The translations under genes and the position numbers were made by a program. From Utricularia gibba (Eukaryota; Streptophyta; Magnoliopsida; Lamiales; Lentibulariaceae): 64,000 bases of DNA. Under the pieces are notes generated by a model. That model did not search any database. It was not told where the DNA came from and saw only the letters and a program-made list of their open reading frames with translations. This document shows, piece after piece, positions 14,715-27,100 of the stretch (position 1 is the stretch's first letter; each line of letters begins with the position of its first letter). The DNA is taken from assembly GCA_002189035.1 (NCBI GenBank), contig NEEC01000019.1, positions 744,001-808,000 on the forward strand. The letters run 5' to 3'.

Positions 14715-16464
14715 TCCTCAGCAGCCCATTCTCCAACTGTATAAAATGGGTTAACCAGTGAGTGACAAGAACCTCAAGTTGCCGCCATGTCACATTCTTT
14801 GTGTTGATTGTGGGTTTTCTTCCTTTTTTCATTTTTCTTGTGCTTTGGGTGCTCATTTTCTCATGAGCCGGGGACTGGAGGAGGCAGAGCTTAGGGTTCG
14901 GTGTGTTGATGCTGTTGCTGTTCATTAGTCTGTTAACAGGTCCCCCTGCTGCTACTGTCTTGTCATATTGAATTGTCTCATTTGTTATTATTAATTAACG
15001 GGTGTTTCATAGTTAAGTTTACATATTAATGATTGTTTGATTCATCAGTATATATATTTTAATCTTGTATAATTATATTAATTACATATTAATTTTTCAT
15101 CGTGTGTGTAAAATATGTAAATAAAAAAAGAGAATATTAATTATATATTCAAATTTGTATTTTCGAAATCTGACCGTACATGTTTGACAAAAAAATTGGC
15201 CTACAATAATGTATTCAAATTTGTATTTTCAAATAATATATATAATTATATATATATATATATAATTATACTATAATTTAGAATATTAATATCTTAATAT
15301 CATAATATCTCTTAGAAATCTTACCGTACCTGTTTGACAAAAAAAATGGCCTAAAATTTGTTCTATTTGAAGCAGTTTTAATCATTGAAAAATATTTTGA
15401 TTTTATTATTAAATATGAATTATTTTTTATTTCAAAAAGAATATAAATTTAGAATTATTTTTTAATTTCAATAAGATATAGAAATTCAATTTATATTTTA
15501 TTAAACATAAATTTAATTTCCTATACATTTTGTGGTAATAATTTCTGACTCTTTAAAAAAAAAGAGGATGGAAGAAAAAGCAGGGTGGGTTTACATTACC
15601 CTGACACGGACCAGGCCGACTATCGTAGTCTGAAGGCTGGCCCAGCCCGTCTAAAAAATCATTTCTCACGTGTGTCATTGTATCATTGTTTATATTATTT
15701 TTTATTAATGCAAAATAATCATTTGGTATTTTATAACAAAACTACTTCTTAATCATTTTTTAATAAAATAAACAAATTCTAATCTTTTTTGTTTTTTGAC
15801 TTTTTTTGCTATGATGCAACCAAATCAACCTTTCACCCCCTTGAAAAAAAAAACCTTTTTTTTTTTTTTGGTTTTGTGCCTCATGAAGTTGGAGATATTT
15901 GCAAGTGCAAAAGCCATGAGGAAAAATGGGAGAGGGGCTTTTGGAAAAGGGGCAGGCCACATTTGTATTATGAGATTAAAGCCATGCACTACGCTCCCCA
16001 CTCTCCCTCCTTTTTTAATTGCATGTAAATGGTGTTGACTGATGAAGTGCAAAGCAGTCAGCAGATAAGGATCAACAGGTTTCCTTTTGGAGTGCTGAGA
16101 TGATGATTGCTGACTGATTCATTGATTCGTATCTATCTCCAATGGCGGAGCCTCATCCTCGTTGGGATCAAAATATCTACCTGTCGGTCACTTCATTGCG
16201 GCCATAGATACTTTGGATCCAGCTCAGTTTGATCTCTCTTGTGATGCATGAATGATGGTGATCCTGTGTCATGTAAAGAAGTTTTGATCCCTCATTTCTC
16301 AAGAAATAGTATGTAGAAGTGCACTGTGGTGACATCTTTCTTGTTTCTTGCAAGAGTGCAACGAAGACATGCAAAACACACAAGCTGTTTCTGTTAAATC
16401 GATCCAATGTTGTTGTTGTTGCTGTTTCTCTGTGTTTGGGTTGAGCGAGTAATGGCGCCTCTCT
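14715..16464. other. Intergenic AT-rich DNA with an (AT)n tract
   Basis: The kinase 3' UTR is followed by AT-rich DNA. An alternating TA tract lies at about 15238-15271, and a poly-T/poly-A pair around 15848-15870. The last ~300 bases before 16465 are likely the 3' UTR of the minus-strand P450 gene. No coding sequence is recognised. Confidence 0.55.
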
Positions 16465-18199
16465 TCAAGGAATCCTTGGGAGAGCTTTGCAAACTAAGGG
16501 GTGCTTCATTTCCATGGAGAGTTTCAAGGTTTCCGTTAGGTCTACTCCACATTCTCCGGCTGGCCTCCAGTTGAACCTCTGAAGAAGCTGAGCTAGCCAG
16601 AGGTGAGCCGTGGCGAGCCCCATCGCCTTGCCGGGGCAGACCCTGCGTCCTGATCCGAACGGGGCAAGCCTGAGATCAGACCCCATGATCGCCACATCCT
16701 GATCGAGAAACCTCTCCGGCCGGAACTTCTCAGGCTCCGGCCAAACCGCCGGGTCATGTGCGATCGCCCACATGTTGACCATCGCGGTGGTGCCGGCGGG
16801 GATGAAGTGGGCGCCGACATGAGTGTCGTGTATAGCGAGGCGCGCCCATGAAAGCAGAGGACCGGGAGGATGGACTCTGAGAGACTCCTTCACAATGGCC
16901 TGGATGTAAGGGAGGTTTACCAGATCAGTGTCGTCTACTGATCTCTCTGATCCGATGACCCGATCGATTTCCTCCTGAGCTTTGGATTGAATGTCAGGGT
17001 GAAGGATCATCCTGGCGAGAATCCATTCCAGCAGAATGGCTACTGTGTCAGTTCCCCTGAAGATCATTTCCTGAGCAAGAGCAGAAAAAAAGTTCTTTTT
17101 TATGGTAGGGATAACAATGCTGATAAGAGTTCACATCTGCATGCTGTAAATGCAAAAGTGACAGGACAAAATGAAGGTGTGAAAGGTATGCAGAGTCAAG
17201 GATCTTAAGAATTACCCAGAGAACAGCAATCATATCAGAGTCTGAGAGCAGGTGCTCCTCCTCCAAATCAAGCAAGACATCAACAAAATCATGGGAATTA
17301 TGGTGTTCTTCATCTTTTTCTTCTGCTGCTCTCTTGCTTGCTGCCCTTTTCACTCTGTGTTCATCAATGATCTTCCCCACATAGCAGTTTACTCTTTCAA
17401 CCAGGTTCTTGCTCCTTTTCCTCACTCCCTGAAAATCAAGCCATCTTATGAATGGGAAGTGATCGCCCCAGTTGAAAATCCCCAGTAGTTCATATCCTTC
17501 TCGGACTAGACTTTCTAACTCATCCCCATCTCCATTTTCATCGCTGAAGTCTTTGTAGATGCCGAAAACACTCATCATCACATTGTTGAGGGACCCAAAA
17601 TGGAGCAATTTTCTGGGCTCGATCTTGGAGTTCATCTCCATCTTCACCTTGATTTCTTCAACCATTTTCTCACCTATTTCCCTCCTGAAGGCCCCAAAAG
17701 AGGCAACTTTCTTTGGACTGAACATATGTGTCGCAGCGATTCTCCGCAAATTCCTCCAATATACACCGTAGGGCGCAAATCCCATGGCCCTATCAAACAA
17801 CAGCCCGTACGCAGACTCCTTCACAGGCCTATCTGCAAAAGCAGAGGCATTGAGAATCACTTTAGCAGTGTCAGGATCACTGGAAATCACCACACGCGTG
17901 AACCCAACAGAGAACGCCATCAAACCACCTCCAAATGTCTTGGACATCCTTCCCAGCACCCGATGCGCTGCCGCGTCAGCCAATACCAACGCGGAACCCA
18001 GAACCGGAAACCCCGATGGGCCAGGAATAGCTGCTTTGGACCGCCGGGAACAAATCGCCCATGCAAGGCCGCCGGGAACCAGCCAAAAGGCGAACACAAC
18101 AACAAGGAGAACGAAACACGTGAAGGGAAACAAGGAGAAGCTACACGGGTAGAAGAAGGCAGATGACGGGAAGAAGTGAAAACTGATGCCGGAAGACAT
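16465..18199 (-). CDS. CYP78A: Cytochrome P450, CYP78A family
   Basis: CYP78A enzymes are ER-bound monooxygenases. Members such as KLUH control organ and seed size by an unidentified mobile signal. Two exons (18199-17216, 17070-16465) give 529 aa with the single phase-0 intron typical of the family. Seen: an N-terminal membrane anchor (about 13-45), the proline hinge [10 protein letters not shown], the I-helix [13 protein letters not shown] (333-345), the ExxR triad in KESLR (Glu390-Arg393), FRPERF, and the haem loop [10 protein letters not shown] with Cys473. FRGTDTVA instead of AGxDTT is characteristic of CYP78A. A TATA-like ATATAAATA lies about 80 bp upstream of the ATG. Which CYP78A member this is cannot be told from the sequence alone. 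Confidence 0.94.
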
Positions 18200-20159
18200 C
18201 GAGAGATTTTTCCTGGAAAATCCGGCCGGTAGATTCCTCAGCTCAAAAGCATGAACCCCGAGAGTAGTGGGGGTGGGGATATAAATAGACGAGGGTTCAG
18301 CGCGTGAAGAGCGAGTGGCAAAAACATTTATCCCATTTTACTATAATTATTTATTACTAAATAAATCCATTCCGATAATAACAAATGTTGTCCCCCTTTT
18401 CCTTTTCTGTCCAATTATTTCTCATTAAATAATAAAAAATTAACACAATAACGGAACCGTTGACCTGACCGTTACGGGAAGAAGCAGGCGCGCGGTTCAT
18501 GGGGGGCGCTTCCGCTGCCGCCTTTCCATTTATAAATCTAACCGTTTTCATGAGGACGGCGTTGGTCGGGCGCCATACGTCATCAACTATAATTACAATA
18601 TTAATAATTATTTTATTTTATTTTTCGGATCGGCATCACCATAACTTGATGCGTGACGTGCCGCTGACACGTGGCCATTAAATGTTAGATCCTCCCTCCC
18701 TCCCCCCAGATGGTCCCACACGGTAACACGTATGTCACTCCGTGTACCCGATTTATGTTACCAAAATTAATGAAAAATCAGATATAATCGATTTTCATTA
18801 ATCAATCTCTATTATTTCATAAGTTGCAATTTTTAGTTGTAATAAAATTAATTTTTATTATTTGGTAAACAGTTTGCTATACATAATTATGATATGTGAT
18901 TTTTATTTCTTTTTTTTTTTATCTTCCCACTTGAACCTATTCATTTCGCCCCCCCTTAAAAACTTAATATTCTCATTGAAGTTTATCTCATCATCAGTTA
19001 CAAATTTAGGTTTGGTTATAATATTAAATATAATAATTCATTCTCATCTTATAATGATATTATTTGATTCGAACATTATAATTGATATGGGATTCGTTTT
19101 GGTTTGCTCAACTTTGAGGTGTACTCGGAGGGCGACTAACGGGAGATGCTCGGAGGCGCAAGGTTGTACTTGGTTAGCGATCGTTTTCCAAGGTATTTAT
19201 GTGGGCGAGATGGATGGTTGAGGTGAAGCATGAAAGGTATGTTCCTAGTAGCAACTCTTGTTCACGGAGCATCTTCCCAATCCCCGCGATGAGAATGAAC
19301 CACAAATGCCGTGTGCATGTCGTGTGACGTGTCCAAACATTACCTCACACATTTTCTTTTATTTTATTTGCAATAAGTGTGGCTTATTGGGCCTTTAAGT
19401 CCAAAGCTATTGGGGTTGTGATTATCTTACAACCGCTGTCCGTATAGGCAGAAAAGTACGGCCTGTCCATTTATCTATTTACTAATTTACTTTTGTCTAA
19501 AATACTCTAGAAAACTATCCATTTCTTTTAAATACCCACAACTAGAGATGATTATTAGGGTTAACTGAACCGAAATCAAACTTAATAAGTATATAAATTG
19601 ATAAGCTAAACCGAACCTAATTAAATCGGTTCCATTTCGAATTAACCAACTTAATCGATTTTTTTAAAAAAACATTGTTAAAAACGAAAATACATAAAAT
19701 TTATCTAATTATTTAAAAAAAACGATTAATTTGGTTAATAGTCGAACTAACCGATAACCGATTTATACCAAATTTTAATAATCGAATTTTTCGGTTTCGA
19801 TTCAATTCGACATAGTTCGATTAATTGGTTATTAAACAAAACAGCCCTACCCACAAGTCTTAACCCATGGAATTGAGCATTTGCACTGCATGCGACATTA
19901 CAACAATTCATGCTGCTTTCAAATTATTTTCTTGATATTAATTTCTAAGATTATATTCTTGGAATAGCTTCTGCTTATAAAATTAATATAAGTAGCCTCT
20001 GTCTAGTCAACGGTTTCAGAAACAAGTTAACTTCATCTGCTCTCCTCTGCTGTATCGTCGCCTCCTCCAGGGATATAAAAACGTTCTGTGGAATGGACTG
20101 TCCGGCGGGATGATGCTGTTACCTATTCAACGGTTTCTTGATAGCTGTTTCCCTTCGGA
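18200..20159. other. Intergenic region between divergent P450 and NLR genes
   Basis: This holds the P450 promoter, AT-rich DNA, and a low-complexity stretch at about 19560-19850 made of short GGTT/AACCGA-type units that read like a degraded repeat. A 119-codon frame at 18862-19221 has no recognisable motif and starts without a convincing context. The NLR leader is probably the last ~130 bases. Confidence 0.5.
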
Positions 20160-23100
20160 ATGGCGTACGCCGCCGTGGTTACGCTATTGCAGGATCTCCA
20201 GGAAATTGTCGAGTTATCTACTCCGGATTCAGCCGTACGACTCCGATTTATTCAGGAAAAGCTTCGGTCGTTGCTAGATTTCCTCGAGGATTCCGTCTCA
20301 GTGACCGAGCGAATTAGAGCCGCCGTTGAGAAAAGAGATGTGGAGAGGGAGATTAGAGATCTGGTTTACCGACTGCAAGATGTATTCGACTTCTTCATTT
20401 CTCAGAAGGAAGAAGATCCAGATGGATGCGAATCACCTTCGTATTTGAATCGAATGGAGCAGATTTTGAACCATCAACTTCCCTCTCTTGAGAAGAGGAT
20501 TTCGCAATTGCAGCAGGAAATCCCGAAGGGTCAGACGGTGCCGCCATTGCAGCAGGAGCCAATTTCCTATCGAGACGGGTCATTGGATGGGAAAAAGCTG
20601 ATCGGATTGGAAAAGGGATTGGATGAACTCCAGAAAAGGCTTTTTGGGCAAGTAAAGGAGCGAGAAATCATTGCTATTGTAGGGATGGGAGGATCGGGAA
20701 AGACAACCCTGGCAACGAGGTTGTACAAAGGTGGGCAAATGAGCAATCACTTTGACAGTGCTGCTTGGATAACAGTATCCCAGGAGTACGATAAGCGAGA
20801 AATCATGCTGCGAATGCTTGAATCCATGGAAATTCTTACTCCGGAAATGCGAGAAGAAGACGACATACGTTTGAACGAACATTTGTACAAACACCTACGA
20901 ACTAGGAGACACTTCATTGTTATGGATGATGTTTGGAGCAAAGATGCTTTTGATGATGTCAAAAATATGCTTCCCGATGACAGGTACAATAGAAGCAGAG
21001 TCTTGATAACCACACGGTTAATGGAGGTGGCCGGATATGCCACTTTGGGAAAGGGCTACTGCCATCAGATGAGGCTGTTGAATGAAGATGAGAGTTGGGA
21101 GCTCTTGTGCACAAGGACTTTCGAGGAGGAAGGAGGGTGCCCTGATCTCCTGGTGGAAACCGGTAAGAAGATTGCCTTTAGCTGCAAAGGACTTCCTCTT
21201 GCTATCGAAGTGATGTCTGGGTATCTCCGGAACAAAGGTAGAGAAAAGCTCATTTGGGAGGAAGTTGCCACCAAAATCAACAAGGACTTGAGCACAAACG
21301 GATTGATGAGGGAGATGGTACGCTTAAGCTATGGTGAATTACCTAACTTCCTGAAACATTGCTTCCTCTACTTCAGCATGTTTGCTGAGGATGAAAAACG
21401 CAATGCTTCCGATCTGGTCAAAATCTGGGAGGCGGAAGGATTTTTAATATCTTTGAGCTGGCTGAGTCCAGAGGAGTTTACCGTAGCATGTTTACAAGCG
21501 CTGAGTTATCGACATCTCGTGACTGCTGAGTATAAATGTGGAAGGATGGAGAGATGCAGCATCCACGATGTTCTGAGGGATCTGTGCTTGGAAATTGCCA
21601 AAGAGGAACAGTTTGCTGCAGCTCTACTCACCCATTCAGATGTGGGACAAAATGACATCAAACAACTCCGCAGGTTAGCTATTCATGGCGATCTTAGCAA
21701 AATGAGAAGCATGATACCACCTGAGGATCTTGTGCTTCTCCGTTCTTTTCGATGCAAAAAACAGCTGACTGAAGATGATCCATCCTCCTATTTGAACTCC
21801 TGCCATCTTCTCAGAGTGGTGGAGTTGCCGACACTGAATTTCTTTGGACATCGGATCGACATGCTGAAGCTTTCCCATTTGCGCTATCTCTCTGCGCCTG
21901 TTAAAAAATGGGTTATACCAGAGCATTTTGCTGATTATTTCTGGAACTTACAATCCTTGATCATGCGTGGGGCTACCGTTGCAGGCACCCAAGTGTTGTG
22001 GAAAATGCCAAGCTTGAGGCACATCTGTTTCGGTTCATCCGACATGAAATGCCCTGAAGATAAGGAGTTGAAGCTACCAAATCTTGAAACACTTCTATAC
22101 ATTAAAGCCTCCAATTGCTCCTCCGAGTTGTTCTCAAGAACTCCAAATCTCGTTAGACTGGGAGTCAAGATGGAAGAGCTGGGCTACAAACCCCTTGAAG
22201 AACAATGGAGTGCATTTTCTGTTGAGAATATCAGCAATTTCCCGAAACTCGAAATCCTCAGACTCAAGCGGCAGGATATTTTGACGTCTGGAGTTCCAAA
22301 TAGTTTCACCCTTCCGGACAGCCTTAAAAGGGTGACACTGAGTGATACTAGGCTCCCATGGGAATCACTCTCTGTCGTTGGGAGGCTGCCTAAACTCGAG
22401 CAGCTGAAACTCTTCCGTGATGCATGTATTGGTGGCACTTGGGTGACCAACGACGAGGAGTTTCAGCTGTTGAAGGTTTTGATTATCAATGGCTCAAATT
22501 TGCGATACTGGGAAACCAGTAGCGATCATTTTCCCCAACTGGTGCATCTAGTTCTATGGGATTGCGTCCTGCTCGAAGAAGTCCCCACTTGTTTCGAAGA
22601 AATCCCTACACTTAGATTCATCCAACTGGATGGTGCTAGTCCTTCCGCCGCAAGAAGGGCCCAGGAACAAGTAGAGAGATTCAGAGACAGTGGAATCCAG
22701 ATTGCTGTGGACGGAGGCAGGGCGGCTTTGCCACTTGAAAGACAAGTATTTGTTTTCTTTCACCCTAATCTCTGTCATATCTGATTGGGAGGAAGTTCTA
22801 GTTTTTTTTCCCCATGCTGCAGGTGAGCTCCCTCATGACGATGCTGGAGGATCTCAAGCTCAGATATGGATTGGGTTTTTCACTGTGCCTCCTGCTCCTC
22901 ACTTCCCCTGCAGTGATCATGGTACATGTAACAGAGTACCTGGTGAGAGCCGCCGCCATGACTCCTCATCTCAAGTTATCTGTAAACCATTATCCATTTA
23001 ACTATGGGTTTCATGATGTAGGTGAGGTCCTTGATGGCAGCGTTGAAGGACATCAGGATTAAAATTGCACTGGGTTTTGTTTGGGGGATGCTGCTGATCC

Positions 23101-23285
23101 CAATATTTAATCTGCTGGTGGAGATTTTGGTGCACGCGCCGGAGTACCTGCTGAGCTGGTGGCGCCCGGCATCATCAACATCAGCAGGGTTCCAGGCCAT
23201 CCTCACCGGGCTCAAGGTACTACTCTGGTTGAATTTGGTAGCGATGATCTACATCAGAATGCTCATTCGCCCTTCCTTCCTTTGA
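20160..23285 (+). CDS. CC-NB-LRR resistance protein with C-terminal duplicated transmembrane exons
   Basis: This is an intracellular immune receptor of the R1/RPP13-like kind. Exon 1 (20160-22745, 862 codons) holds the whole canonical NLR. It has a coiled coil at about 1-130 with a weak EDVID-like stretch (LVYRLQDVFDFF), a P-loop GMGGSGKTT (175-183), kinase-2 FIVMDDVW (252-259), VLITTR, GLPL at about 344, and an MHD position that reads IHD (468-470). The LRRs run from about 540 to 850. Two more exons follow in phase 0 after tiny introns of 77 and 79 nt: exon 2 (22823-22942, 40 codons) and exon 3 (23022-23285). They encode hydrophobic helices at roughly 877-898, 917-939 and 961-984. Exons 2 and 3 are visibly related to each other. 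Total 989 aa. If intron 1 is kept, the protein ends 12 codons later at 22784 without the tail. The NLR core is certain; joining of the tail is inferred from phase, splice signals and continuity. Confidence 0.85.
22823..23170 (+). repeat. Tandemly duplicated membrane-helix exon in the NLR gene
   Basis: Exon 2 and the first half of exon 3 share a pattern: V-x-SLM-x-x-L-x-D, four residues, then x-LGF, a run of Leu/Ile/Val, then VH-x-x-EYL. Both start with GTGAG-C/G-TCC directly after AG. Copy 1 ends with EYL at a GTGAGA donor. In copy 2 the matching site reads CTGAGC, so the exon reads through. This fits duplication of an exon followed by loss of a donor. Confidence 0.75.
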
Positions 23286-24131
23286 CAGCAAATATGTGAA
23301 ACACAACCAAAATCTAATGAGAAAATTGTAAGAATAACATTTCAAGTTTTAATTAATACAAAGAGTTTAATTTTAAGTTTTAAAATTGTAGAAGGAAAAT
23401 ATTTTAAGCTAGCAAAACTGTTCAATGATGAATCAATCGATTTTTAAATTTTTAAAAAATTAACTGGTTTACATCATGGTAAACCAACTCTGATTTCAAA
23501 CATAATAAAATTTTATGGTAAAGTTTTTTACCTTCAAGTTTTGATGAATAGAATGATATACTTAATAAAGTTAAATCACATTTATATCTTGTATGATTCT
23601 AAGTGATAATAATTATATCATATTTATGTTTCATATGATTTAAAATGATAATGATTATATTGGATCTCGTATGATATATTATTATGATGATGTTAAGGTT
23701 GACACCTATTAATTTTGATATTATGAAATATTAAATATATAATTTTATAAATTTTAAAATAAACTATTTATAGAAAAACAATTTGATGTAATTATAACGT
23801 AATTTCGAAACTTAAAAATTAAGCTCTTTATATTGTTTGTGAATTGAAGTTGATAAAATTCAATATAATTATCATGACACCAAAATTTATTATCTCATGA
23901 ATTTATTAATGCTTTTTAATTAAAACAAAATTCTTGTAAAGGTGCTGATGGAGGGAGAGGTCACGTGCGTGCGTGCGCCTATCCGAGGGGTGCATCTGGG
24001 CCCCATCTTATTCCCCTCTCCGTCATCCTCCTCAACGGCGGCCACTCCGCAACGGATAAAACAAAATTGACGGAGCGGACAAGTATATTTCGGTTCTCAA
24101 GTGGGAGGAGTAGTTTCACGATTTCGTGGAG
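23286..24131. other. Intergenic AT-rich DNA
   Basis: The NLR 3' UTR and a highly AT-rich spacer. The last ~190 bases become GC-richer and are the promoter and leader of the acyl-activating enzyme, with a CACGTG motif near 23962. No gene is seen. Confidence 0.55.
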
Positions 24132-27100
24132 ATGGGGAGCGAGGCTCCTTACAAGTCGCTCGACTGCATAACCGCTGCCGATATCACGGCGCTAGGCATT
24201 CCGATGAGCATCGCGGCTGAACTGCACCTTCAGCTTCATCGGATTATCAGTGTTTCTGGCGCTGGAACTCCGGAAACGTGGCGGAGCATATCGAAGGACC
24301 TCCTGACGCCGGAACTTCCGTTTTCTTGCCATCAAATGATGTACTATGGCTGCTACAAGAACTTCGGCCCTGATCCTCCTGCTTGGCTTCCTGATCCGTG
24401 AGTTTAAAAACCCGCGCTGTATTTTTCTTTTCCTCCGTTACTCATTTTGATTCAGTGTTTGAATGCAGTGATAGCGTTTATTCGACTAACGTTGGCAAGT
24501 TGCTGAAGGAGCATGGGAGAGAGCTTCTTGGATCAAAATATGTGGATCCTATTTCAAGCTTTCTTGATTTACAGGAACTTTCTGTTTTGAATCCTGAGGT
24601 TGGGGCACAATTTTCAATCTTCATGGCAATGAGAGTAGTTAGTGATACTGATGTAACTTTCTGTTTGCTTCTTAGGTGTACTGGAAAACCATATTAGAAA
24701 AAATAAATGTTTCCTTCTCGATTGCCCCTACATGTATTTTGCGTGAGGATCCTGATCTCCCCGGTGGTCATTGGCTTCCTGGTGCGACTACTAACCCAGC
24801 GAAAAATTGTTTGAATTTAAGTGGTAAGAGGACCCTCGAAAGTGTTGCTGTCCTATGGCGTGACGAAGGAGATGATGAAGCTCCAGTGAATAAGATGACT
24901 CTGAACGAGTTACGCACGTCGGTCTGGTAATGCATTTGTTTTCGAGTTTGAAGAAATTGTTTTTTCCTGAAGTTTTTGAACGCCCAAAATTGAAGATATT
25001 GCTGTGGTAAATGGGAATTTTTTTTTGGAAATTGTATTATAGGCGGGTTGCTTTTGCAATAGAAGCTCTGAATCTGGAAAAAGGATCTGCAATTGCTATA
25101 TGTATGCCCATGGATGTTGACTCTGTTTTAGTATACCTTGCAATAGTACTTGCTGGTTATGTAGTAGTATCAGTTGCTGATAGCTTTGCACCAGCTGAAA
25201 TATCAGTTAGACTCCGGATATCAAATGCAAAAGCAATTTTTACCAAGGTAATTATCCGGTTTTTTCTTTTTGCTGAAGGAATACTGCATCTTAATATTGA
25301 TTCGGGATCATTCCATTCTTCATGAAAAAAAATTGTGTTTTTTTTATATGAAAGTTATGAATATATCAGATTAGTGTGTTCAAACTTGAAACACTGTGCT
25401 TTTGAATGCTTTATACCATTAGACTTTTGCCTTCCTGTAGTAAAACCCTTTTTGATTTGTCATCCCCATTTATCCATTTCTACAATCTTTCTGGTCCTAT
25501 TCCATTGGAAAATGGCACTGGACCTTTTACGTTATCTTAAAAGAAGGCCTTAAAGAGGATTGGTTTTTTTTTTTTTCAATTTTATTTTTCAGGATCTCAT
25601 TATCCGTGGTGATAAAAAGATTCCATTGTACAGGTGATGCTCCCTTCAGGTTCTTTCTGTTATGTTTAAGTGCTTTCTCGCTGCTGCATTATAGCAATAC
25701 CTGTGTAAGTGCTACTCACATCTTTTTGTTTGAGCTCTGCAGGAGAATTGCAGAGGCTCAGTCACCAAAAGCAATTGTAATTCCTACAAATGGGTTCAGT
25801 TTCAGCATGGGATTGCGTGATAGCGATGTTTCCTGGCAATCTTTTCTCGAGGGTGCCAATGAATGCAAGTGAGGATGTTAATGAACTATATTAAGAGTTT
25901 TACATTTGATTTTGTGTGTAAAGTCTATTCCCTGCTTTAGCTGGTACGCCAATTATATGAGTGAGTCATTAAGCTTATCTGAATTGCTCTTAACTATCAG
26001 TAATTTTTGAATCACTGATGAGCAGATTGATGACCAGCATGGCAATTCTTTTGTTTTTTTTTTGTCAGGATCTTGTGATGCTCTTGACCTGATATAAAAT
26101 ATACTAATTGCAGGGACGTTGAGTTCATTGCCATAGAGCAACCCACTGATGCGATGACAAACATATTATTCTCATCAGGAACTACAGGTATATTAATGGA
26201 ATATGGCTTTTTTAGGATTTTGACAAAGATTGGTAGTCGAAGATATCGAAACTTACATTGCTTTTTGTCTTGAAAGTATGCGGCTGAGAAATTCCCACAT
26301 TAGTCATGACCTGAAAATTGGGCTGATCAAAGTTTATTACTCAGGGGAGCCAAAGGCAATCCCGTGGACTACTATTACACCCTTTAAGACTGCTGCTGAT
26401 GGTTGGTGCAACATGGACATTCAGGAAGGTGATGTAGTTGCTTGGTCAACTAATCTTGGTTGGATGATGGGCCCCTGGCTTCTCTATGCGTCATTACTGA
26501 ACAGAGCTTCAATTGCTCTTTATAATGGATCCCCTCTTGGTTCTGGCTTTGCTAAGTTTGTGCAGGTGAATATTTGCCTCTTCTTTTTTCTTCGGTGGAT
26601 TTACTGCTGAAGAATATTGGTCAAAATGGCATGCAAAGGATGGCTTTTGTTGAAATATTTGTTTCCACGTCATGGAAAAAAGAAATACTTTGCTGCCTGT
26701 GTGGATTTTTGTGGTATTTTTGCATTGTTAACTCATAATTTGGTTTAGGGTTTTATTATTTAATACTTAATTGCTTGCCATCCAAATGCAAATTTTAAGG
26801 ATGCCAAAGTGACAATGTTGGGTGTCATCCCTAGCATTGTGAGGGCGTGGAAAAGTACAAATTCAGTATCTGCAGATTGGTCATCTATCCGGTGGGTAAA
26901 ACTTGTATGCGATGTTTTTTTTAGAATCTTGCACTGCATTAGTATTTACACACCTTCTTGTGACATGGAAGGATTAGGAAGAAAATTCAGCTGCAGTTTC
27001 TGTTGTCTGCTTATCCATGCATCTTTTAACTAATTAATGAATTAACTTTCTTTAGTTGCTTTGCATCCACTGGCGAGGCATCGAATGTAGATGAGTACCT

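Noticed and set aside
17600-18166. 188-codon plus-strand frame
   Set aside because: It is antisense to the CYP78A exon 1, whose family motifs are unmistakable; the composition is that of a shadow frame.
18862-19221. 119-codon plus-strand frame
   Set aside because: It is rich in Phe, Ile and Leu because the DNA is AT-rich; no start context and no motif.
23202-23220. Possible further donor in NLR exon 3 (AAG|GTACTA)
   Set aside because: The frame continues without a break into a third hydrophobic segment and a natural stop at 23285, so no extra intron is needed.
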